A stretch of DNA of 19,003 nt from Bacillota bacterium (GTDB lineage: Bacteria > Bacillota_E > Sulfobacillia > Sulfobacillales > Sulfobacillaceae). This document shows positions 7,311 to 14,232 of this stretch, piece by piece; position 1 is the stretch's first letter; the number at the start of each line of letters is the position of its first letter. Both the position numbers and the translations under genes were made by a program. The notes under the pieces were generated by a model. It was not told the origin of the DNA, did no database searches, and was given only the letters and a program-made list of their open reading frames with translations. The DNA is taken from NCBI GenBank assembly GCA_021802375.1, contig JAKAAL010000008.1, positions 1 through 19,003 on the forward strand, given 5' to 3'.

Positions 7311-7805
7311 CTAAGGTGGCTCCGACAGAATACGAGTCATTGCCGACAGATATCCAATCCGTGACGTTCCACGGCCCGATCTGACACTGTTCAGGGTCCA
7401 TTCGAGTTCTCGGTTGGCTTGAATGCTGGGCCAGATCTTATGCCCGGTACGATGAAGAAAGCGCACGGGGCGCTGTGGAGTCTTACGATAGCGGCGAAAC
7501 CGTCGCAAGCGCCATCGGCTCTTCATGGCTTTCTTAACGATCAGGAAGGGCAATACCAAGTGTCCCATCCGGAGCGTCGCTTGAGGTGTTTGCACCCCAA
7601 TGCCGGAATATAGCTTGCCGGGATCGATCCCGACCACCGTGTCGTGAGGGATGTGTTCCGCCGTGCAAGTGGTGAGCTGGATGTAAAAGGTACCCAGTTT
7701 GTTGCGGTGAGGCCGAGCCCCACCGCTGTGAATGAGTTTGCGGGATTTCGCCGGCGTGGTCGGGCTCAGGGGCTTTCCGTGAACAGAAACGACAGCGATA
7801 CGCAT
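7311..7805 (-). CDS. Truncated IscB/RRXRR-family protein (no HNH, RuvC incomplete)
   Basis: The start is the ATG at 7805, because AGGAGG lies 9 bases upstream; the in-frame upstream ATG at 7856 has no such site. 164 residues. Residues 1-45 match the PLMP/RRXRR start of IscB proteins (GKPLSPTTPAKSRKLI at 10-25). VVGIDPG (57-63) is RuvC segment I with its catalytic Asp D61. RWRLRRFRRYRKT (97-109) is the arginine-rich bridge helix, followed by WPSIQANRELEW (125-136), as in the region after the helix in IscB. A full IscB is roughly 400-500 residues; here the HNH, RuvC-II and RuvC-III are all absent, and the last 20 residues look random. It should be catalytically dead, but could still bind RNA and DNA. 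IscB enzymes are omega-RNA-guided nucleases of IS200/IS605-type elements. A structured RNA of the right size lies just upstream. It is either a decayed remnant or a repurposed RNA-binding protein. Confidence 0.85.
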   Translation of the reverse strand: MRIAVVSVHGKPLSPTTPAKSRKLIHSGGARPHRNKLGTFYIQLTTCTAEHIPHDTVVGIDPGKLYSGIGVQTPQATLRMGHLVLPFLIVKKAMKSRWRLRRFRRYRKTPQRPVRFLHRTGHKIWPSIQANRELEWTLNSVRSGRGTSRIGYLSAMTRILSEPP

Positions 7806-7844
7806 GAGAATAGTCCTCCTTCTGGCGAAGTATATATAACAGAT

Positions 7845-8064
7845 GTTACGTCCCATCGACTATGCGACAGCAGGCTGTGTTGTGCGCAGAACTTACCGCA
7901 CCTGACGCGGACTCTCTCGCCCCTTCGTACGCGGAACTTGGGAAAGATCCCGTGGCGTTGGTCCTGCTGTGGCGATGAATAGGGTCATAGTACAATGCTT
8001 ACGCCGTGAAAGTCTCTTCACAAGCCCCCACCTCGGGCCGAAGACTCAGGTAGGGGTCATTGAC
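7845..8064 (-). ncRNA. Candidate omega RNA (HEARO-type) upstream of the IscB-like gene
   Basis: About 220 bases, directly 5' of an IscB-family gene, which is where IscB omega RNAs lie, and about the usual size. Structure on the minus strand: first, a hairpin of CCCCTACCT with AGGTGGGG (8056-8048 with 8033-8026), one bulged base and a short loop containing CTTCGG. Next, a compound hairpin GCTT-GTGAA / TTCAC-...-AAGC just after it (about 8025-7999). Last, a long-range 8-bp pairing, ACAGCAGG with CCTGCTGT (7970-7963 with 7874-7867), closes a multibranched domain. No convincing protein is encoded here. In this family the guide is the host sequence 5' of the scaffold, here the end of the FtsK-like gene. 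A TATATATA stretch (7831-7838) near the 3' end may be a promoter -10 for the protein gene. The exact ends are not determined. Confidence 0.65.
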
Positions 8065-10091
8065 CGGTTAGAACTGTGGGTCGCCTGCCATCCTTGCCGG
8101 ATCATCTCCTGTATCCGATCATCAATCATGGGGGTTTGCAACCGGGTTAGGGCGATGTGACTGTCGCGAAAGAGCGCATCGCCTTGGCCCAGCAGATTTT
8201 CGGCACCGGATTGGTCTAAAATGACCCGGGAATCTGACAATGCGGATACCTTCAAGGCCAGGCGTGCCTGCAAATTCGGTTTGAAGCTATTGCTGATCGT
8301 TGTGGCTAAGGGATGTTGCGTGGTGATCCACAAGAATAAGCCGGCGCCTCGTGCTTTTTGCCCCAAGCGTCCCATGTTCCGATCAAAGTCTTTGAGGCTG
8401 TCCTTGTCGTCCCCCTCCAACTGATCCCTGAGATCTTTGTACTCATCAATGACCAGCAGACGATAGGGATACTGCGTCCATCCTTGGGCCAGGGCTTCGG
8501 CTAAATCCAATACGCCGCCTTGGGCAAAGGCTTCATAACGAGCATCGGCTTCGTCGGCCCACTGAGCTGCCAAGTCACAGACTTGTTGCGGCATCGTTAA
8601 TATGGCATCCACATGGAGGCTGTGCTGAGTCCAGAGAAATTGCGATCCGGCTTTAAGATCGACGATGGTTATCCGCAAGCGATCCGGAGGGGTGGTAATC
8701 ATCAGACTTGCCAGCCAAGATGTGAGGGCGATGGTTTTCCCGCCGCCGGTAGTGCCTCCGGCCAAAAGATGGGGCCACTTGGCCGCATCGGACCAAATCA
8801 CTGTGCCGTCGGGTGTCACCCCGCAACACAGAGGCAAAGCCATTTTCTTTAAGGTTTGCCGTGTGTGGGAATCGGTGCGAGCGAGTGCTGTGACTAAATC
8901 CACGAATTGTCGATCATCAGGGCGCGGACGCTCGACGGCAATCACTCCCGCCTCACCGGTGACATACATCAGGCGCAGGGGCCGGTTTCCATGTCCCAGT
9001 TGTCCGGCCAGTGCCTTTCCCTCACTTAAGATCCGTTTAGCCATCGCAGGAGGGGGCTGGATGAAGACCACATCTACGGCTAATCCGCGCAATCCTCGAA
9101 CTGCAGCAACTCCCGGTAATCCTAGCCGTGTTAAGGCTTGGGTTACTTCTTCGATCCGATTCTGGGATAACGGGGCCGACAAAGCCGGAAGAGGATGGGG
9201 AGCAGCTGGCGCAAGGGCGGACCAGGGCAATCCCCCACGTCCCCATTGAGTCTCGGGAGACAACCCCGTATTGTTCTGAGGCGAGACAGTATTGGCTATC
9301 ACAGGTACGGAAGATGGAGTATCCGACGCTTTATGCATCGGTTGAGGACGCACGACGCCTTCCGCATCCACCGGCCACTGTCCCGGAATCCCGGCATGGT
9401 GCAAGGCGATCTCGGCCCATTGACCGGCCCACTTGCTCCATTCCATCATGGTTTGCGCATGCAGCCCAGTCACCCATTGCGGATGAATGCCGTGGGCATC
9501 GGCTACAATGACCACGCGCCGGACCTGCAATTCGTCGGGTCCCGGCATAAAAACTGCCTCGGGATGACTGGTGGCAAAGCCCGTGTCCAAGACTTGGGCC
9601 GCTTGCTGCATCAGTTCGTCAGCAGGGTGTGCTGTCGGCATCCGATTCCACCCCTGCTTGTGACGCCTCCAGGCCTCGCTGATCCACTCTGGGTGACCCG
9701 AAATCTGGGCGGCGGTAATCACGGGCCATCGCCACACGATCCAATCCTGCCAGATGTCCCCCCGGCGGGCGGCCGTGGGCGTATTATACAACCAAATCAC
9801 GGTGCCCCACAGTATCCAGAGCAGTCCGCCGATGAGGATCAGACTCATCAGGATGGTCAGCCGCGGAAATGCGGGAAACCCGACTCCGGGAACTGTCCCC
9901 CCGACTCCAGCAGGGCTCGGCCTGATCCGGGGGCCGGAAGGAGCCTCCGCTGCTACGTGACCGGACCACAAGGTCTGCCACGCGGCCTGCCCATGCCAAT
10001 GGGGAGCCGGAACCCATCCGAAATGTCCGAGAATCATCCAGCCAATCAGTCCCATTCCTATGACGATGACTGTTTCTGCGACAATCAGCAT
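8046..10091 (-). CDS. FtsK/SpoIIIE-type DNA-translocating ATPase (TcpA-like conjugation coupling protein)
   Basis: 681 residues, with AAGGGGG 8 bases before the ATG. Two transmembrane segments lie at about 2-24 and 70-96, a long Pro/Gly-rich linker reaches about 310, and an FtsK-like alpha/beta region with the motor follows. Walker A is GGTTGGGKT (445-453) and Walker B is LLVIDEY (D549, E550), followed by the ARGAGLFLWITTQHP segment typical of FtsK/HerA motors. The DNA-reading gamma domain of chromosomal FtsK is absent. In Gram-positive conjugation, such FtsK-like ATPases act as the coupling protein that brings DNA to the channel, and this gene is the last of the VirB4-containing operon. Its final residues (about RSMTPT) and stop codon lie in the first hairpin of the downstream omega-RNA-like element, so the C-terminus was probably altered by that insertion. 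An alternative role is a plasmid or phage packaging/partition translocase, but the context favours conjugation. Confidence 0.92.
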   Translation of the reverse strand: MLIVAETVIVIGMGLIGWMILGHFGWVPAPHWHGQAAWQTLWSGHVAAEAPSGPRIRPSPAGVGGTVPGVGFPAFPRLTILMSLILIGGLLWILWGTVIWLYNTPTAARRGDIWQDWIVWRWPVITAAQISGHPEWISEAWRRHKQGWNRMPTAHPADELMQQAAQVLDTGFATSHPEAVFMPGPDELQVRRVVIVADAHGIHPQWVTGLHAQTMMEWSKWAGQWAEIALHHAGIPGQWPVDAEGVVRPQPMHKASDTPSSVPVIANTVSPQNNTGLSPETQWGRGGLPWSALAPAAPHPLPALSAPLSQNRIEEVTQALTRLGLPGVAAVRGLRGLAVDVVFIQPPPAMAKRILSEGKALAGQLGHGNRPLRLMYVTGEAGVIAVERPRPDDRQFVDLVTALARTDSHTRQTLKKMALPLCCGVTPDGTVIWSDAAKWPHLLAGGTTGGGKTIALTSWLASLMITTPPDRLRITIVDLKAGSQFLWTQHSLHVDAILTMPQQVCDLAAQWADEADARYEAFAQGGVLDLAEALAQGWTQYPYRLLVIDEYKDLRDQLEGDDKDSLKDFDRNMGRLGQKARGAGLFLWITTQHPLATTISNSFKPNLQARLALKVSALSDSRVILDQSGAENLLGQGDALFRDSHIALTRLQTPMIDDRIQEMIRQGWQATHSSNRSMTPT

Positions 10092-10118
10092 GCTGGCGTC
10101 CCCCTTATTCCCGCGATT

Positions 10119-11120
10119 TTAAGCGGCAGCCGCGACGGCCGTTGCCTCCAACCCGGCATCAATGGCTGCCGTAGCGACGGCTCCGACATCTCCGGCGACA
10201 TCGGCTCCGACTCCGACATCTTCCAAGAGACTGTCGATGGCAGCCCCGCCCCCTTGTCCGGCTCCGGTAATCGCCTGCTCAATTTTGGGTAAGATGGTCA
10301 AGATTTTGCCTAACAACAGTCCGCCGGGAATCGCAATCTGAGCGACATGGGCTAAGGCTGACGATCCGAGGGATTGCAAGGCGGGTACTGCCGCGGGGTC
10401 TTCTAACGTCTTGATTAAGATCCCTTGGGCAATACTGGGATTCTGTTCCATGGCACTCCACGTGCTGAAGGTAATCCGCACCCACGGTTGCCAATTCTGC
10501 GCATAGCGTTGAGCCAGGGCGGACTCAAAGGTGGACCAAGACCATCCCTGTCGGAGCACGGCCAGGGCCATTTCGTCCACCAGAGTGGCAGCTCCTTCGG
10601 CGCTTTGTGTCGGGCCAATATCAAAGGCAAACGGAGAACCCGGATACACCCCATAATCCCACGGATTTTCGGTGAAGAGTTGCGCATGGGCCAGACCTCC
10701 GGGAACATTGGGCGATAAGAAACTCTGTTCAGCATTGAGGATGCCTAAAAGCAACAGCGGATTGAGATTGTCCCGTTTTCCGGCAGTCATCGCGGCCTGA
10801 ATGATATTCGCATAGGCTGGTTCTCCCGCTAAGGCTCCGGGACTGTCTTGTTCAATCCAGTTTTGCACGGCCCCGACCGGAATCGGCCAATATTGCAAAA
10901 TGCGAGGTGCTGTAGTCGGGAGCGGGACGGCGGCTCCGACCGGTACCGGCAAGAATCCGACAGAATTCCCCTCATCACGCCATTGCTGGGCTGCCGGCAT
11001 TTTCGCCACAAACAGCCAAGGCAGCAAAAAAGCCAGGATAATCAGGAGACCGATGACCCGTCGTCGTCGTTGCTGACGAGTATGCGAGGACAGATGGGAT
11101 GAGATGCTCGGGGTCAGCAT
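10119..11120 (-). CDS. Membrane-anchored lytic transglycosylase-like (VirB1/TcpG-type) muramidase
   Basis: 333 residues, with an AAAGGAG ribosome-binding site 5 bases before the ATG. A basic N-terminus (QQRRRR) and a transmembrane segment at 22-39 place the rest outside the cell. NLNPLLLLGILNAEQSF (118-134) fits the SLT/lysozyme-like family, where an N-P-x-L-L-L-x-I-x-x-x-E-S core carries the catalytic Glu (E131 here). NPWDYGVYPGS and the IGPTQSAEGAATLVDEM segment continue the fold. The C-terminal 50 residues are Gly/Ala/Val-rich. Such enzymes cut the wall locally so that a conjugation apparatus can be assembled; the position between the VirB4-like and FtsK-like genes supports this. A small perfect hairpin precedes the ribosome-binding site. 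The SLT assignment rests on motifs only. Confidence 0.85.
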   Translation of the reverse strand: MLTPSISSHLSSHTRQQRRRRVIGLLIILAFLLPWLFVAKMPAAQQWRDEGNSVGFLPVPVGAAVPLPTTAPRILQYWPIPVGAVQNWIEQDSPGALAGEPAYANIIQAAMTAGKRDNLNPLLLLGILNAEQSFLSPNVPGGLAHAQLFTENPWDYGVYPGSPFAFDIGPTQSAEGAATLVDEMALAVLRQGWSWSTFESALAQRYAQNWQPWVRITFSTWSAMEQNPSIAQGILIKTLEDPAAVPALQSLGSSALAHVAQIAIPGGLLLGKILTILPKIEQAITGAGQGGGAAIDSLLEDVGVGADVAGDVGAVATAAIDAGLEATAVAAAA

Positions 11121-11134
11121 GATGACTCCTTTCC

Positions 11135-11150
11135 AGTGCTCACAAGCACT
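11135..11150 (-). promoter_or_regulatory. Small hairpin just upstream of the muramidase ribosome-binding site
   Basis: AGTGCT (11135-11140) and AGCACT (11145-11150) form a perfect 6-bp stem with a 4-base loop, a few bases upstream of the AAAGGAG site on the minus strand. No T-run follows, so it is not a terminator. It may shape or protect the mRNA at this internal start. Confidence 0.35.
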
Positions 11151-11207
11151 TCGAGGCAGGGTGACTCGTTCGCCCCACTTCGGTCGTTATTGCCGAATTT
11201 GCGTGCC

Positions 11208-11414
11208 CTAGGGCTCCGGGGGAATTGACGGACTGAGATGCCAGTCCTCGGCACTTTGGACGGCATAGCCGTGATCCCGTAACCACTGGGTGACGACCTC
11301 GGGACCTTGCACGACGATGGCGACGGAGACCTTGAGAATAATCGCTTCGTTGTCCAAGGTGATCCATACCGACTCGTCCAGCGGATTCGTCTCGGGATAA
11401 TATTTGCGTGGCAT
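11208..11414 (-). CDS. Small conserved-looking protein of unknown function (68 residues)
   Basis: AGGAGG lies 8 bases before the ATG, which sets the start and frame. Two longer frames over the same bases (11114-11437 and 11140-11508) lack such a site and overlap the VirB4-like gene. The protein is soluble, with a beta-rich middle (ESVWITLDNEAIILKVSVAI) followed by a helix (GPEVVTQWLRDHGY) and an acidic-aromatic stretch (AEDWHLSPS). It lies between the VirB4-like ATPase (23 bases upstream) and the muramidase (87 bases downstream), so it is likely an accessory part of the same machine. No family is recognised. Confidence 0.75.
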   Translation of the reverse strand: MPRKYYPETNPLDESVWITLDNEAIILKVSVAIVVQGPEVVTQWLRDHGYAVQSAEDWHLSPSIPPEP

Positions 11415-11437
11415 GGAGGGCCCTCCTTACGGGGCAT

Positions 11438-13330
11438 TTAGTGGGTTGGACGCAGGCCCCGGGTCTGATAGAGGGTTTCTTCGTCCGGGGGCACCAAGGC
11501 CCGCACACTGGTCCAGTGATCGTGCCACAGACGCATGATCACTTGGCGTTCCGGGATGTCCGACAGGGCTCGGGTCACAGCCCCAGGCATCTTTAAAGCT
11601 TGGGCGGCTTCTGTCGCCTGATTCTTTTCCAGGCGCAAAAAGGCTTTGATCGGCATGGTAGCCCAAATCCCCTGACCATACGGGGTCTGCCACAAGGGAG
11701 CCGGATTGTTGGTGGCAAAGCCCAAGATCCCATTCCATTTTCGAATGGTGGAGGCCAAATCGACCACGGCTCGGCCTAAAATATCTTGGTTCAAAATCCG
11801 CTGGCCCTCATCGACCATGACGGCGGTCCAGGCATGTTGCTGGCGACGGCTGCGTAGCCATTCCCACGTGGTAGACAGCACCAGCAGGTAGCGTCCCGCC
11901 GTCTCTGGGGGGAGGCTTTGGCCCATCATGCCACCTTGCATGGCCAGATTGCCGAGATGCCAGACCACCAGAGGCGTCGGCATGGTCGGCCAGGCCTGCA
12001 CCGTTCCGGCAAAGAGACGGCGCTGGGAGCCGTGGACATAAACCCAGAGACGCTTGGCCGCTTCTTGGGCTTCGGGGGTATCCATCGCCTGTAACTCAGT
12101 CCAGACTTCCATCATGGTTGGATGCGGAGCGGTACTGGGAATATCCCAGGAGGCCGGATCATCCGGGGTGACGCCGTATCTGGCCCAGGCTGTGATAATG
12201 GCTTGTTGGACGGCAGCCGTCATGACCAAATTCAACTCGCCCAGAATCTGCAGCATTTGACTCGCAGTCTGGAGCATGCGGTCCCACCGGAGACGATCTT
12301 CGGTGGGAATGCCCACCGCCAATGGGATCGCAAAGGCATCCGGCAGCGTGCTGACTTGCGTTCCCGAGACATCAATCCAGGTGCCGCCTTCCGCCGTACA
12401 CAGGGATCGATATTCTCCGTCCACATCCAAAATGGTCACGAAGAAGCCTTGGGCCAAGAGGCCGCGAATGACGGTTTTCATCCAGAAACTTTTGCCCATG
12501 CCGGTTGCTCCCACCGCCAGCAAATTCGCGGCCACGCCGCCTTCGTCTTGAAAAAAATTGACGAAGACCGGCTGAGCTTGATCCGTATGGCCGACATAGA
12601 CGCCCTGCTCCGGCCCATCTCCGGCCATGCCCCATCCTGGCCAAATGCAATCGGCCAGTCGTTGGGCAGTCGTGACGCGCGGTTCCCACGTGGTGGCTGC
12701 TTCCGGAGGCCGATGGAATAATTGATGCCAGCGTTCGCGCCAATCTCGTCCTTGCGTAGCAGGTAAGGGTCCGGCTCCCCAGGCCCGCAATACAGCCCAT
12801 TCTTGCTCATAGGTCAATGGGCGCAGACTCCAGCCCAAGGATTCCCACCGTGCTAGCAGTAATAACACGTCATCCTCTAAGAGTTCGGGAGTGGATGTGA
12901 CGGTTACAATGGCATCGGATTCGACGAGCGATTCCCCATGAAAGACAATGGCATCGCGCATCGCCCGTAATCCGGCCAAAGCTGTCCATTCATCCCGGCG
13001 TGGCCCCAGTTCCGTCTCCCGCTCCCCGACGGCCAGTTCCAATCGCTTAATTTTCCGTTCGAGGGTGCTATTCAACAACAACGGACTGGCCTGGACGCGC
13101 CAGATCCATTGCACTAACGGCCAAGTCCCCGGACGTAACGGGTGCATGGTGAGCTGCAAGTGATCCCCGGCAGCCCCGGGAGCCCATTGCGTCACGGCCC
13201 ATGCTTGATGGGCGACGGGGGTGGGGGGAGTGGTCCAGATTAGGCGATCTCGCTGTTCACTCCATCCGAATGTCCCGGCTGGTGCTTCCTCGGGTTCTGC
13301 GGATATGAATCGGATCGGCCACAAACGCAT
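11438..13330 (-). CDS. VirB4/TraC-like type IV secretion ATPase
   Basis: 630 residues, with GGGAGG 9 bases before the ATG. Residues 1-240 are a poorly conserved N-terminal part with a charged helix (LERKIKRLELAVGERE). The motor domain follows, with Walker A GATGMGKS (274-281), then FFVTILDVDGEYRSL as in VirB4, and Walker B AVMVDEGQR (D507, E508) with the segment STIRKWNGILGFATNNP after it. VirB4 proteins are the universal ATPases of type IV secretion, powering channel assembly and substrate transfer at the inner membrane. The preceding PrgI-like gene and the polytopic gene before it are the usual partners. The VirB4 N-terminal part seems short, and the upstream PrgI-like protein carries a long soluble tail that might supply some of it (inference). 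Confidence 0.93.
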   Translation of the reverse strand: MRLWPIRFISAEPEEAPAGTFGWSEQRDRLIWTTPPTPVAHQAWAVTQWAPGAAGDHLQLTMHPLRPGTWPLVQWIWRVQASPLLLNSTLERKIKRLELAVGERETELGPRRDEWTALAGLRAMRDAIVFHGESLVESDAIVTVTSTPELLEDDVLLLLARWESLGWSLRPLTYEQEWAVLRAWGAGPLPATQGRDWRERWHQLFHRPPEAATTWEPRVTTAQRLADCIWPGWGMAGDGPEQGVYVGHTDQAQPVFVNFFQDEGGVAANLLAVGATGMGKSFWMKTVIRGLLAQGFFVTILDVDGEYRSLCTAEGGTWIDVSGTQVSTLPDAFAIPLAVGIPTEDRLRWDRMLQTASQMLQILGELNLVMTAAVQQAIITAWARYGVTPDDPASWDIPSTAPHPTMMEVWTELQAMDTPEAQEAAKRLWVYVHGSQRRLFAGTVQAWPTMPTPLVVWHLGNLAMQGGMMGQSLPPETAGRYLLVLSTTWEWLRSRRQQHAWTAVMVDEGQRILNQDILGRAVVDLASTIRKWNGILGFATNNPAPLWQTPYGQGIWATMPIKAFLRLEKNQATEAAQALKMPGAVTRALSDIPERQVIMRLWHDHWTSVRALVPPDEETLYQTRGLRPTH

Positions 13331-13374
13331 AAGGCGATACCTCCCAGGTAGTATGAGAATGCAACTGTTAGGAC

Positions 13375-14232
13375 TCAGGGACGCGCAGATGCCCGCTTGC
13401 GTCGGCGCAACCCGGGTTCATCCGGTTCCGTTGCTACGGCTTGTCGCACGGCCTGACTCCACAAAGCATAGGCTTGCGCCGGATTCGCGGCAGCATCGAC
13501 GAGTTGCCGGGCTGTGGCGGCCGAGAGCCATTGCCAGTCTCCCGGTCCCGGGATCGAGCGCCAGGCCTGCTCGACCGACAAAAAATGCAAGGCCGCCGTA
13601 TTGCGCTCTGTTGCCGGCCATCCCAGACGGATGACGACCGTATCATGGATGCTTTGCGGGCCAATGGACTGCATCCACCATTGCCAGCGGGCGGCGGTTA
13701 TCGGGTTGAGATCCCCCTGCGGTACAATCCAGGACCCCGGCAATTGCGCAGTGCGCACATCGGCCATGAGTCCATGCATAATGGCCATCTGCAAGGCTTG
13801 GGCCAGGCGATGATGCCAGGCCGCTATCCGGTCCTCATCCAGCAAGACCACAGGCGGTAACGTCAGTTGGGCTACGGCCCAGGTTGCCCCGTCTGCCGTC
13901 CAAAAGGGATCGGTGGCTTGATTGGCGATAAAGGTTACCGGCCACCCGCTTAAGCGGGTGCGAATGCCCTGCCGCTGGCGCCAGTGCCGGCGCCGCATCC
14001 AGGTTTCAGGCCCCTCGGCAATAATCCACAGACTCCACAGTCCCCCCAAGACGACGGTCAGAATGAGACTGGGCAAAGCTCCCCAGATCGCACTGCCGAG
14101 ACTCATCAGCAACAGAGTCAGGAAGCCAATGCCCCCCAATAAGATGAGAAAACGTGAGAGCGTCAAACGTCCAATAATATGGGCATCACTGCGCGGATCG
14201 AGATCCGGAATATTCGGACCATCAGGATTCAT
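13375..14232 (-). CDS. PrgI/VirB3-like membrane protein with a long cytoplasmic tail
   Basis: The start is ATG 14232, because AAGGAGG lies 8 bases upstream; a longer frame from 14271 lacks this. 285 residues. Two transmembrane segments, at about 27-47 and 51-72, follow a short Pro/Asp-rich N-terminus, as in the PrgI/TcpE-type small proteins encoded just before VirB4. A basic patch (WMRRRHWRQRQGIRTR) marks the cytoplasmic side. The remaining 190 residues are soluble, rich in Trp/Ala/Gln, with a helix (AWHHRLAQALQMAIMHGLM) reminiscent of the N-terminal region of VirB4 proteins. The start overlaps the end of the VirB6-like gene by 11 bases, suggesting translational coupling. The gene ends 44 bases before the VirB4-like start. 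PrgI alone is usually about 110-130 residues, so this is an extended or fused form; that is inference. Confidence 0.8.
   Translation of the reverse strand: MNPDGPNIPDLDPRSDAHIIGRLTLSRFLILLGGIGFLTLLLMSLGSAIWGALPSLILTVVLGGLWSLWIIAEGPETWMRRRHWRQRQGIRTRLSGWPVTFIANQATDPFWTADGATWAVAQLTLPPVVLLDEDRIAAWHHRLAQALQMAIMHGLMADVRTAQLPGSWIVPQGDLNPITAARWQWWMQSIGPQSIHDTVVIRLGWPATERNTAALHFLSVEQAWRSIPGPGDWQWLSAATARQLVDAAANPAQAYALWSQAVRQAVATEPDEPGLRRRKRASARP

Larger units (their letters stand above)
7311..8066 (-). mobile_element. Remnant of an IscB-carrying IS200/IS605-type element
   Basis: The unit consists of the omega-RNA-like region followed by the truncated IscB-like gene, without a tnpA transposase, so it could move only with help from elsewhere. 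The left (5') end is placed near 8066, because the FtsK-like protein's last residues and stop codon fall inside the RNA's first hairpin, as if the element replaced the host gene's natural 3' end. The other end is not defined; it could lie near the inverted repeat at 7153-7228. The boundaries are inference. Confidence 0.4.

Noticed and set aside
7644..7982. 112-codon plus-strand frame across the IscB-like start and the RNA region
   Set aside because: It is antisense to the well-supported IscB-like gene and structured RNA, and has no start signal.
9195..10292. 365-codon plus-strand open frame
   Set aside because: It lies antisense to the FtsK-like gene and the end of the muramidase gene, is low-complexity Arg/Pro/Gly/Ser, and has no ribosome-binding site; it is a shadow of GC-rich coding on the other strand.
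11114..11508. Longer frames of 107 and 122 codons over the 68-residue gene
   Set aside because: They overlap the VirB4-like gene, have no ribosome-binding site and are Arg/Ser/Pro-rich; the 68-residue frame has AGGAGG at the right distance.
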